Shown: in pieces, positions 1 to 8,636 of the stretch
Layout of the letters: each line of letters opens with the position of its first letter
Position numbering within the stretch: the first letter of the stretch is position 1
Source of the DNA: Candidatus Nomurabacteria bacterium
GTDB lineage: Bacteria; Patescibacteriota; Minisyncoccia; Phycocordibacterales; UBA9973
DNA: 55,037 nucleotides
Direction: 5' to 3'
Assembly: GCA_026396065.1 (NCBI GenBank)
Contig: JAPLXO010000010.1
Span: 57,073-112,109 of the forward strand
Notes under the pieces: model-generated
The model's input: only the letters and a program-made list of their open reading frames with translations
Databases searched by the model: none
What the model was told of the DNA's origin: nothing
Made by a program: the position numbers and the translations under genes

Positions 1-141
1 TAATAGAACTTAGCGGTTTCTTCGAAACCAAGGAATGGGCGTGCCGAAGGCACGCCCATTCTGTTTGCCCTGATTTTGCGGGGGAATTCAGAAATGCGGG
101 CGCGCTTGCGCGCACTGTTTTTTCGCCAAGGAGGAGGTTCG
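1..141 (+). repeat. Left arm of a perfect 141-bp inverted repeat (right arm 1681-1821)
   Basis: Reverse complement of 1-141 is identical to 1681-1821; identity breaks at 142/1680. The outer end coincides with the window start. Confidence 0.97.
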
Positions 142-317
142 GAATCCCGTGCGATACAAATTCAAAGTATTTGCTTTGGACACAAAAAGAATTTTTGATA
201 CAATATATTTGCTGTAACCATTTTATTAGTTAGTTAGCGGAAATGGCTATTTCAGATATCTTAACTAACGTTAAGGTTACAGCACTGGAGTAGCCATTTC
301 TGCTTTTAGAAAAATAT

Positions 318-1892
318 ATGTCACAAAAATTCTTTTTGTATGCTCGCAAGAGTACTGATGTCGAGGATAAGCAGGTTTTGAGTATTGAGGCACAATTAAC
401 GGAATTGCGCGCGTTTGCCCGTGAACAAAGTTTAGAAATAGTTGAGGAGTTAGTGGAGAAACAATCCGCCAAAATTCCAGGTCGTCCGATATTCAACAGT
501 ATGATGAAAAAAATTGAGCGTGGAGAAACTCAAGGAATTTTGGCTTGGCATCCCGACAGATTGGCGCGCAATTCTGTGGACGGCGGACAGATAGTGTATT
601 TTATCGACATCGGACATCTTGCGATGTTAAAATTTCCTACCTTTTGGTTTGAGAATACATCACAAGGGAAATTTTCACTTTCTATGGCATTTGTTCAAAG
701 CAAATACTATGTAGATTCTCTTTCCGAAAATACGAAACGCGGACTTCGCCAAAAAGTACGCATGGGAATATTTCCAAGCCAAGCGCCACTCGGATATATG
801 AATGACAGTCGTACTAAAACGATAATCGTAGACAAGAAAAAATCGAAAATTGTGCGCTTGGCTTTTGAAAAATACACGAAAGGAAATATGCGACTGGAAG
901 ATATTGCAAACTTTTTGGCGAAGTCCGGCGTTACTACAAGAACCGGAAAGAAAATCTCCAAAACAAAAGCATCTTTTATCCTCTCAAATCCTTTTTACAT
1001 CGGTTTGTTTAAATATGGTGGTGAAATCCACGAAGGTAAACACGAGCCAATCATAGTAAAGAAACTTTTTGATTCGGTGCAGTCAATGTTGAAATTTAGA
1101 GGACAACCCGATAGAAAACCAAAAAATGAACCCCAACCATATTGTGGATTACTTCACTGCGCCGAATGCGGAATGATGATAACTGCTGAAATCCAAAAAG
1201 GTCATACTTATTATCGTTGTTCCAAAAAATCTAAAACCATAAAATGTACACAAGGATATATCCGAAGCGAGATTTTGGATCAGCAGATATCATCCGAAAT
1301 CAAAAAAGTTTCTTTGCCCAAAGACTGGGCGAAAGAATTGTTGAAAATGGCGGAAAAAGATTTCAACAATTCTGCCAAGTCTAATTCTGTTTTTGTAGAA
1401 GAAGTGAAAAAAGATATTTTGAAAATCAATATTAAGTTGGAGCGACTTCTTAATGGATATTTAGACCAAGTGATTGAACAAGAAATATATCGTGTACAAA
1501 AAGCAAAGTTGTTATCCGAGAAGAAGTCGCTCGAGGGCAAAATATCTTCCGTTCTACAAAAACAGAATGATTGGCTCGAACCGATGAAAGAATGGATAAA
1601 AGACGCACAAACACTAGACGGAATCGCACGGGATACTGACCTTTTTAAGAAAAAGGTCTGCGCCAAAGAAATCTTTGGCTCGAACCTCCTCCTTGGCGAA
1701 AAAACAGTGCGCGCAAGCGCGCCCGCATTTCTGAATTCCCCCGCAAAATCAGGGCAAACAGAATGGGCGTGCCTTCGGCACGCCCATTCCTTGGTTTCGA
1801 AGAAACCGCTAAGTTCTATTATGGGGATTCGAACCCCAGTGCAAAAGGTGTTTGCAAAGAAATCTACATGCGTAGTTTACTTTTTTGTTTAA
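318..1892 (+). CDS. Large serine recombinase (resolvase N-terminal domain, recombinase domain, zinc ribbon)
   Basis: N-term YARKSTDVEDKQVLSIEAQ, HPDRLARN, GGQIVYFID; recombinase part APLGYMND, NPFYIGLFKYGGEIHEGKHEPII; zinc ribbon CAECGMMITAE...YYRCSKK. C-terminal tail reads antisense through the ssrA 3' end. Confidence 0.93.
   Translation: MSQKFFLYARKSTDVEDKQVLSIEAQLTELRAFAREQSLEIVEELVEKQSAKIPGRPIFNSMMKKIERGETQGILAWHPDRLARNSVDGGQIVYFIDIGHLAMLKFPTFWFENTSQGKFSLSMAFVQSKYYVDSLSENTKRGLRQKVRMGIFPSQAPLGYMNDSRTKTIIVDKKKSKIVRLAFEKYTKGNMRLEDIANFLAKSGVTTRTGKKISKTKASFILSNPFYIGLFKYGGEIHEGKHEPIIVKKLFDSVQSMLKFRGQPDRKPKNEPQPYCGLLHCAECGMMITAEIQKGHTYYRCSKKSKTIKCTQGYIRSEILDQQISSEIKKVSLPKDWAKELLKMAEKDFNNSAKSNSVFVEEVKKDILKINIKLERLLNGYLDQVIEQEIYRVQKAKLLSEKKSLEGKISSVLQKQNDWLEPMKEWIKDAQTLDGIARDTDLFKKKVCAKEIFGSNLLLGEKTVRASAPAFLNSPAKSGQTEWACLRHAHSLVSKKPLSSIMGIRTPVQKVFAKKSTCVVYFFV
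1681..1821 (-). repeat. Right arm of the 141-bp inverted repeat, inside the 3' end of the recombinase ORF
   Basis: Identical to the reverse complement of 1-141; contains hairpin AATGGGCGTGCC-ttc-GGCACGCCCATT and GCGCGC palindromes. Confidence 0.97.
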
Positions 1893-2215
1893 ATTAAAAA
1901 ATTCTTAAGTGAACGAAATATTTTTTAATCGATTTCCTTTGTTTTACTTTTACCTCGGATCATTCGTAAGAGCTATTCCGATTTTATTATGCCACTACTT
2001 ATATATCGGAAGTCTATAAGAGTGACACCAGACCGGCTCAGTTTATTAAGCGAGTGCTGGAACAAGTGAGAAATCAGCCATACTGAAGTATGGAGAAAGC
2101 TTCTTGCCTAGAGTCAATTTTGCAATTAACATTTGAACGAAGTTTTACGAGATTACGTCCATTCTCGGCATGCATCAATAGCAAATATACCTCTTGTCTA
2201 TGCCTTGCAGTCCCA
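1822..2215 (-). ncRNA. ssrA: tmRNA (ssrA); acceptor 3' strand not recognisable
   Basis: Minus strand contains TGGGACTGCAAGGCATAGACAAGAGG...GATGCATGCCGAG...CTCGTAAAAC, resume-like GCA, tag ORF ending PALA-TAA-TAA, ...CGCATGTAGA...TGGGGTTCGAATCCCCA. Resembles known tmRNA 5' and 3' domains and is directly downstream of smpB. Confidence 0.88.
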
Positions 2216-2216
2216 A

Positions 2217-2663
2217 TTATTTTTCTTTCAAAGTTCTTCGCACTTCGCGATCAGTATCACGTTTTTTTGTACTCTCGCGTTTATCAAATTGTTTCTTACC
2301 TTTCACCAAAGCAATATTTACTTTGATTTTGGAACCTTTATTATACACTGAAAGTGGCACTATAGTCAAACTCTTATTTTTCTCACTTGCTGCGAGCTCG
2401 GCAATTTCTTTTTTAGTTAAAAGTAATTTTCTATTGCGAAGTGGGTCATAGTTAGCAGGTGCATTGGCTGGTTGGTAGGGAGGAATGTTTGAGTTAATAA
2501 TATATGCTTCACCACCACGCACGATTACGAAAGCTCCTTCGAGAGACATTCGTCCACCACGTACAGACTTTACTTCCGTACCCAAAAGCTCAATACCTGT
2601 TTCGTATTTTTCCAAGATTTCATAATCAAATCGTGCTTTTCTATTTTCTGCATAGTTAGCCAT
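2217..2663 (-). CDS. smpB: SsrA-binding protein SmpB
   Basis: ENRKARFDYEILEKYETGIELLGTEVKSVRGGRMSLEGAFV...EAYIINSNIPPYQPAN...YDPLRNRKLLL; adjacent to ssrA. Confidence 0.97.
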   Translation of the reverse strand: MANYAENRKARFDYEILEKYETGIELLGTEVKSVRGGRMSLEGAFVIVRGGEAYIINSNIPPYQPANAPANYDPLRNRKLLLTKKEIAELAASEKNKSLTIVPLSVYNKGSKIKVNIALVKGKKQFDKRESTKKRDTDREVRRTLKEK

Positions 2664-2717
2664 ATTTTAATACTATCATATTTTTATTTTTCTGTTTTTT
2701 GTGCTATTGTTTTACAT

Positions 2718-4640
2718 ATGGATTTTAATTTTTTAAAGAAGAAAGATGAGTCAAATAGTGGTAAGAAAAAAGGTGGGGAGCAACCTAAGGGTCCTAATTT
2801 TACAAAGAGTATAGCTGGAATGTTGTTAATCTTTATGATTATCACGGCAGTATATTTGGCTGTATCTGGAAATATAAAAGATATAACAGAGGTTTCAATT
2901 TCTGATTTAGCAAAGAGTGTATCTCTAGGAGAAGTAAAGAGTATTGAAGTCTCAGGAGAGACTCTGACCGTTTCTTATAATAATGGAGATATAAAAGAAG
3001 CAAAAAAAGAAGTAGAATCATCTTTGTCTCAAACTTTATTTAATTATGGAGTAAAAGCCGATGTATTAGCAAAAACTGGCATTACAGTAAAAAATGAAAG
3101 TGGTATTGGTTATTGGCTTTTGAATATTTTACCTTTTGCATTACCAATTTTATTTATTATATTTTTCTTTTGGTATCTTTCTCGCCAAGTAAAAGGTGCA
3201 GGAATGCAAGCATTTTCTTTTGGTCAATCAAAAGCACGTATCACTGACCCAAATGATAAAAATAATAAAGTCACGTTTAAAGATGTAGCAGGAAATAAAG
3301 AAGCTAAGCAAGAACTTTCTGAAATTGTAGATTTTTTGAAAAATCCAAAAAAGTTTCTCGACATTGGCGCACGAATTCCAAAAGGTGTAATGCTCACAGG
3401 TGCACCGGGAACAGGAAAGACTTTACTCGCTCGAGCAGTAGCAGGTGAGGCAGGCGTGCCATTTTTCCATTTATCTGGATCTGAATTCGTTGAAATGTTT
3501 GTCGGTGTCGGAGCAAGCCGTGTACGTGATCTTTTCAAAATGGCAAAGAAAGCAGCTCCAGCAATTATTTTCGTAGATGAGATAGATGCAGTAGGGCGTG
3601 TGCGTGGTGGAGGTTTTGGTGGTGGAAATGACGAACGCGAACAAACATTAAACCAAATACTCGTGGAGATGGATGGTTTCGAACCAAATGAAAAAGTAAT
3701 TGTAATGGCTGCTACAAATCGCCCAGACGTCCTAGACCCAGCACTCCTTCGCCCAGGACGCTTTGATCGTCGTGTAATGCTCGATCTTCCTGATCGTGCA
3801 GACCGTGAAGAAATTTTAAAAATTCATTCTCTTAAAAAACCATTTGCTGAAGATGTGAACCTTACAGTAATTGCCGAACGCACACCTGGATTTTCTGGAG
3901 CAGATTTATATTCATTGATGAATGAAGGTGCAATCCTAGCTGCAAGGGAAGCTCGTAAAAAAGTACATCAATTTGATCTTATTCGCGCAATTGAAAAAGT
4001 AATGCTCGGTCCTGAAAGAAAAAGTCATTTACTTTCTAAAAAAGAAAAAGAGATTACTGCATATCACGAAGCAGGTCATGCTCTCGTAGCCTCTGTGCTT
4101 CCTTATGCTGACCCAGTACACAAAGTTTCAATCGTTGCTCGTGGCAGTGCTGGAGGTTATACATTGAAGCTTCCACTAGAAGATAGAAAACTTCAAAGCA
4201 AAAAAGAATTCATTGATGATATCGCTATGTCTATGGGTGGATATGTCGCTGAGAAAATGATTTTCGGAGATATTACTACAGGACCAAGTAGTGATTTACA
4301 AGTGGCATCACGACTCGCTCGTGCTATGGTAACTCGTTTTGGAATGTCTGACCTTATTGGCCCAGTGGTATTTGTCGAAGATGGTGGAAATTCAAAATGG
4401 GGAGGAAGTAGTGAAAAAGGATATTCTGAAGAAATTTCTGCACAAATTGATAATGAGGTAAATAGAATTGTTACTGACGGAATAAAATCTGCAGAAAAAG
4501 TTTTGACAGAAAATAGAAAAGCACTAGATGCTATAGCGAATGCCTTGATAGATGTAGAAACACTTGAGAGAGAAGATTATGAAAAGATAATTATTGCCAA
4601 CGGAATTTTGCCAAAGAAAAAAGATGAAGTAAAAGTTTAA
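2718..4640 (+). CDS. ftsH: ATP-dependent zinc metalloprotease FtsH
   Basis: Walker [22 protein letters not shown] region, HEAGH zinc motif, N-terminal TM helices. Confidence 0.98.
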   Translation: MDFNFLKKKDESNSGKKKGGEQPKGPNFTKSIAGMLLIFMIITAVYLAVSGNIKDITEVSISDLAKSVSLGEVKSIEVSGETLTVSYNNGDIKEAKKEVESSLSQTLFNYGVKADVLAKTGITVKNESGIGYWLLNILPFALPILFIIFFFWYLSRQVKGAGMQAFSFGQSKARITDPNDKNNKVTFKDVAGNKEAKQELSEIVDFLKNPKKFLDIGARIPKGVMLTGAPGTGKTLLARAVAGEAGVPFFHLSGSEFVEMFVGVGASRVRDLFKMAKKAAPAIIFVDEIDAVGRVRGGGFGGGNDEREQTLNQILVEMDGFEPNEKVIVMAATNRPDVLDPALLRPGRFDRRVMLDLPDRADREEILKIHSLKKPFAEDVNLTVIAERTPGFSGADLYSLMNEGAILAAREARKKVHQFDLIRAIEKVMLGPERKSHLLSKKEKEITAYHEAGHALVASVLPYADPVHKVSIVARGSAGGYTLKLPLEDRKLQSKKEFIDDIAMSMGGYVAEKMIFGDITTGPSSDLQVASRLARAMVTRFGMSDLIGPVVFVEDGGNSKWGGSSEKGYSEEISAQIDNEVNRIVTDGIKSAEKVLTENRKALDAIANALIDVETLEREDYEKIIIANGILPKKKDEVKV

Positions 4641-4757
4641 CAAAACATTGTTTTTAATTAAAAAATAAGATAATGTTTTTATATGCGCCCTTAGCTGTTT
4701 TGGCTAGGCGAAAAGTGTTAGAATAGTTTTAGTTGTTTTCTATAATAAACAACATTT

Positions 4758-4831
4758 GCGCCCTTAGCTCAGTTGGTTAGAGCACAGAGCTTATACCTCT
4801 GGGGTCCATGGTTCGAATCCATGAGGGCGCA
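4758..4831 (+). tRNA. tRNA-Ile with UAU anticodon
   Basis: Cloverleaf: GCGCCCT-TA-GCTC-AGTTGGTTA-GAGC-A-CAGAG-CTTATAC-CTCTG-GGGTC-CATGG-TTCGAAT-CCATG-AGGGCGC-A; loop CTTATAC gives anticodon TAT. CCA not encoded. Confidence 0.93.
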
Positions 4832-4876
4832 CACGTTCAAAAAAGCAGACTGCTCTGCTTTTTTGAACGTGTGCGC
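4827..4876 (+). repeat. Perfect 23-bp inverted repeat (hairpin, 4-nt loop) overlapping the tRNA 3' end
   Basis: GCGCACACGTTCAAAAAAGCAGA-ctgc-TCTGCTTTTTTGAACGTGTGCGC. Confidence 0.95.
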
Positions 4877-5132
4877 AGACGCAGGCATGTTTCGCCAGCA
4901 AGCGAAACGGCCGAGTCGGGGCTGAGAAATTTTATGAGCGACGGCGAGTAAAATATTCGTGGCGCACAATATATAGTTGACAAAACTTATTTTAATATGT
5001 TAATGTAAAACTAATTTCGTACATTGAAAAGTATTTTTGAGTGCTGGTGTTCTTCACTTTTTTCGTAATACAGTTGCGAGTAAAGCGAAGAATATCATCA
5101 ATAAATTAATTATTAATTTCAAAAACAATACC

Positions 5133-5501
5133 ATGTATTTAACAGAAGAAAAAATCAAACCAAATTCTTTCATAATGATAGAATTTGAAGATGGTACCAA
5201 AGAACCATATTTTGTAAATCGAAAAGGAGTTGGGTGCATTACTGAAGCAACTATGTTGCTAGGCAGAAGGCTAACTGACCTTGTAGCAGATCCTTCACTT
5301 TTTAAACCTTTAAACAAGACATCAGATCGTGTATGGTGTCCGGAAAGGTTTTATATTGAAAACAAAAAAAGAACAGGAAAGCACACCGGGGTAAATGGTT
5401 ACAGAAAGCTAAGGAAATCAGAAAAGAAACAATTAGCCCGAAAGGTCAGATTAATCCCTGAATTAAAAGTATTAGCAAAGGTAATTTATTCTGTAAATTA
5501 G
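5133..5501 (+). CDS. Hypothetical protein (start uncertain; longest ORF from 5037)
   Basis: ORF MYLTEEKIKPNSFIMIEFEDGTKEPYF...; followed by a strong terminator. No family recognised. Confidence 0.6.
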   Translation: MYLTEEKIKPNSFIMIEFEDGTKEPYFVNRKGVGCITEATMLLGRRLTDLVADPSLFKPLNKTSDRVWCPERFYIENKKRTGKHTGVNGYRKLRKSEKKQLARKVRLIPELKVLAKVIYSVN

Positions 5502-5519
5502 CCACAGGAATTATTAAAC

Positions 5520-5557
5520 AAAAAGCCCCATTTATTTTTTGAATGGGGCTTTTTTAT
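5520..5557 (+). terminator. Rho-independent terminator
   Basis: AAAAGCCCCATT-tattttttg-AATGGGGCTTTTTT. Confidence 0.9.
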
Positions 5558-5603
5558 TTTTCTATAAATTCCAGCTAGCGATACAACGTGCTATAATCTA
5601 AAA

Positions 5604-7253
5604 ATGCAAAAAGTTCAGAAAAATGCATCAGATGTATTTGTAGAATGCCTTGAAAACGAAGGAGTTCAGTATGTTTTTGGTGTTCCGGGTGAAGAAAATC
5701 TCACTTTTCTAGAGGCAATTCGAAATTCAAAAATTACTTTTATTACTACTCGTCATGAGCAAGGAGCAGTTTTTATGGCGGCGACAATTGGCCGGCTCAC
5801 AGGAAAAGTCGGCGTAGCACTTTCTACGCTTGGTCCCGGAGCAACTAATCTTTTTACTGGAGTAGCGTATGCGCAACTTGCTGGAATCCCACTTCTCGTA
5901 ATTACAGGACAAAAGCCAATTAAAAAAAGTAAACAAGGGAAATTTCAAATTATTGATGTAGTAGAAATGATGAAGCCAGTTACAAAATTTTCTGAAACAA
6001 TTATTTCAGGCGACAAAGTACCTAGTCTTGTACGCGAAGCGATTCGTCTCGCCGAAGCAGAACGTCCTGGAGCTGTGCATTTAGAATTACCAGAAGATAT
6101 TGCGCTAGAATCTTGTAAAGTAGATCCAATTATTCCTTATAATGCTCGTCGTCCTGTTGCAGATGCGAAATCAATCACAATGGCCCTAGAAGTAATTGAA
6201 AATTCTAAAAATCCTTTGATAGTAGTAGCTTCTGGGGGTAACCGTAAACTTGTCCGTAAGCAGTTGCAAATATTTTTAGAAAAGACTGGTATTCCTTTTG
6301 TCTCAACACAAATGGGTAAAGGTGTTGAGAATGAAAATTCAAAACTTTATATTGGCACTACTTCTCTTTCTGATGGAGACTACGTACACCAAGTGCTTCG
6401 TAAAGCAGATACGATAATAATGATAGGTCATGATATTAGTGAAAAACCACCAATAGTTTTGACACCAGAAAATTGTAAAGTAATTCATATAAATTTTTAT
6501 CCAGCATTTTTGGATGATGTTTATATTCCTACTCTTGAAGTGGTAGGAGATATTTCACATACACTTTGGGCATTTTCAGAAAATATAAAAAATAATCCTG
6601 CTTGGGATTTTAATTACTTTTTTAAAGTTCGAGATATGTTGAAAAAAGATATTGCAACTTTTTCAAATTCAAAAGATTTTCCAATGCGACCAGAGCGTAT
6701 TGTTTCTGATATTAGTAAAGTTTTACCAGACGATGGTATGCTCGCACTAGATAATGGCATGTACAAAATTTGGATTGCTAGAAATTTTGTGAGTAAAGAA
6801 CAAAATAGTATTTTATTAGACAATGCTTTAGCTACTATGGGCGCAGGATTACCATCTGGTATTGCATCAAAAATTCTTTATCCCAATAAAAAAGTGCTCG
6901 TTGTGGCAGGAGATGGAGGTTTTATGATGAATATAGCAGAGCTGGAAACTGCTGTGCGCCTAGGTGTTAATTTAACCGTTTTAATTTTAGATGATTCTGG
7001 TTTTGGTATGATTCGTTGGAAGCAGAAAGATATGAATTTGTCTGAATTTGGGCTTTCTTTTAAGAATCCAGACTTCGTTGTATTAGCAAAAAGTTTTGGA
7101 GCTATTGGTCACTTGGTTAAAAAAGCTGATGATTTAGTTACACTTTTAAAGAAAACGTTAAATGCAAAAGGTGTGCATATTATCGCTTGTCCTATTAATT
7201 ATAAAGATGCAAATAAAATATTAGGTCTTATTAAAAGTAAAACAACCAAATAA
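5604..7253 (+). CDS. Thiamine-pyrophosphate enzyme, acetolactate synthase large subunit/AlsS-like
   Basis: FGVPGEENLTFLEAI, RHEQGAVFMAATIGRLTGKVGVALSTLGPGATNLFTGVAYA, C-term GDGGFMMNIAELETAVRLG TPP-binding motif. Confidence 0.88.
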   Translation: MQKVQKNASDVFVECLENEGVQYVFGVPGEENLTFLEAIRNSKITFITTRHEQGAVFMAATIGRLTGKVGVALSTLGPGATNLFTGVAYAQLAGIPLLVITGQKPIKKSKQGKFQIIDVVEMMKPVTKFSETIISGDKVPSLVREAIRLAEAERPGAVHLELPEDIALESCKVDPIIPYNARRPVADAKSITMALEVIENSKNPLIVVASGGNRKLVRKQLQIFLEKTGIPFVSTQMGKGVENENSKLYIGTTSLSDGDYVHQVLRKADTIIMIGHDISEKPPIVLTPENCKVIHINFYPAFLDDVYIPTLEVVGDISHTLWAFSENIKNNPAWDFNYFFKVRDMLKKDIATFSNSKDFPMRPERIVSDISKVLPDDGMLALDNGMYKIWIARNFVSKEQNSILLDNALATMGAGLPSGIASKILYPNKKVLVVAGDGGFMMNIAELETAVRLGVNLTVLILDDSGFGMIRWKQKDMNLSEFGLSFKNPDFVVLAKSFGAIGHLVKKADDLVTLLKKTLNAKGVHIIACPINYKDANKILGLIKSKTTK

Positions 7254-7256
7254 TTT

Positions 7257-8624
7257 ATGGCAATACAATCAAAAAATCCAGCTACAGAAGAAGTAATAAA
7301 AGATTATAAAGAATTATCTAACGAAGAGTTAGAGCAAAAAATACAAAATGCAAAAGAGTCTTTTCTTTCTTGGAAAGAAACTTCTTTTTTTGAACGTTCA
7401 AAATTAATGCATGCTCATGCTACATATTTAAGACTTCATGCAGAAGAAATGGCGATACTTGCAAGTATAGAAATGGGTAAAACAAAAAATGCAGCGCTTA
7501 CTGAAATTGAAAAATGTGCATTTACTTGTGATTATTATGCTGAAAATGCAGAGCGTATTTTATCTCCAGAAAAACTAGACACACCTGCACAAGAAAATTA
7601 TGCATCTTTTGAACCACTAGGTATTGTATTTGCTGTTATGCCTTGGAACTTTCCATATTGGCAAGTGTACCGCTTTGCTGTACCTGCATTAATGGCTGGT
7701 AACGTAGGACTTTTAAAACATGCATCAAATGTGCCAGGATGTGCTGAAGCAATGGAAAAAGCATTTTTGGAAACAGGTTTTCCTTCAGGGGTTTTTCAAA
7801 ACTTATTTTTAAGTTCTTCTCGTGTTGAAAATGTAATTCGTGATTCACGTATAATAGCTGTCACTTTAACAGGTAGTGAAAAAGCTGGAAGAAGTGTAGC
7901 CTCTATTGCTGGAGATGAAATTAAAAAAACAGTTTTAGAGCTAGGTGGCAGTGATCCATTTATCGTTTTAGATGATGCTGATATTGAAGCAGCTGCTGAC
8001 AGCGCAATGATTGGTAGAATGCAAAATAATGCAGGCCAAAGTTGTATTTCTGCAAAAAGATTTATTGTGATTGATTCTATTGCTGAAAAATTTACTAAAG
8101 CTTTTGTTTCTCGTTTTGAAAAATTAATAATTGGTGATCCGCTTTCATCTGAAACAAATGTCGGACCTTTAGCAAATGAACAGGGGCTTTTGGAAATTGA
8201 AAGACAAGTCAATGAATCAGTTTCTCTGGGCGCAAAAGTTTTATATGGAGGTAAAAGATTTGGAGATAAGGGATATTTTTATATGCCGACAATTTTATCT
8301 AATGTAGCAAAAGGAATGCCAGTTTATGATGAAGAAGTATTTGGGCCTGTGGCACCTATAATAGTAGTATCTTCAGAAGAAGATGCTATACGTATTGCTA
8401 ATGATACTCCTTTTGGTTTAGGGTCTACTATATTTACTAAAGATTTAGAAAAAGCCAAAAAATTAGCAAAAAAAATAGAGGCTGGAAATGTATTTATTAA
8501 TGGTTTTGTTCGCTCTGATCCACGTGCACCATTTGGTGGTATTAAGCGTTCTGGTTATGGACGTGAACTTTCTGACTATGGTATAAAAGAATTTGTGAAT
8601 ATTAAAAATGTGTGGATTGTCTAA
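7257..8624 (+). CDS. NAD(P)-dependent aldehyde dehydrogenase, succinate-semialdehyde dehydrogenase-like
   Basis: VMPWNFPYWQVYRFAVPALMAGN, TLTGSEKAGRSVA, LELGGSDPFIVL, NAGQSCISAKR catalytic Cys, EEVFGPVAPI. Confidence 0.92.
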   Translation: MAIQSKNPATEEVIKDYKELSNEELEQKIQNAKESFLSWKETSFFERSKLMHAHATYLRLHAEEMAILASIEMGKTKNAALTEIEKCAFTCDYYAENAERILSPEKLDTPAQENYASFEPLGIVFAVMPWNFPYWQVYRFAVPALMAGNVGLLKHASNVPGCAEAMEKAFLETGFPSGVFQNLFLSSSRVENVIRDSRIIAVTLTGSEKAGRSVASIAGDEIKKTVLELGGSDPFIVLDDADIEAAADSAMIGRMQNNAGQSCISAKRFIVIDSIAEKFTKAFVSRFEKLIIGDPLSSETNVGPLANEQGLLEIERQVNESVSLGAKVLYGGKRFGDKGYFYMPTILSNVAKGMPVYDEEVFGPVAPIIVVSSEEDAIRIANDTPFGLGSTIFTKDLEKAKKLAKKIEAGNVFINGFVRSDPRAPFGGIKRSGYGRELSDYGIKEFVNIKNVWIV

Positions 8625-8636
8625 ATATTAAATAAT

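Noticed and set aside
1280-1666. 128-aa minus ORF within the recombinase
   Set aside because: Antisense shadow of the coiled-coil part of the recombinase; no independent support.
2090-2451. Three overlapping plus-strand ORFs (2090-2326, 2133-2351, 2194-2451)
   Set aside because: They lie antisense to ssrA and smpB.
4769-4969. 66-aa minus ORF over the tRNA
   Set aside because: Translation of antisense tRNA and the adjacent hairpin region; not a plausible gene.
7796-8212. 138-aa minus ORF within the aldehyde dehydrogenase
   Set aside because: Antisense to a gene with clear catalytic motifs; no domain recognised.
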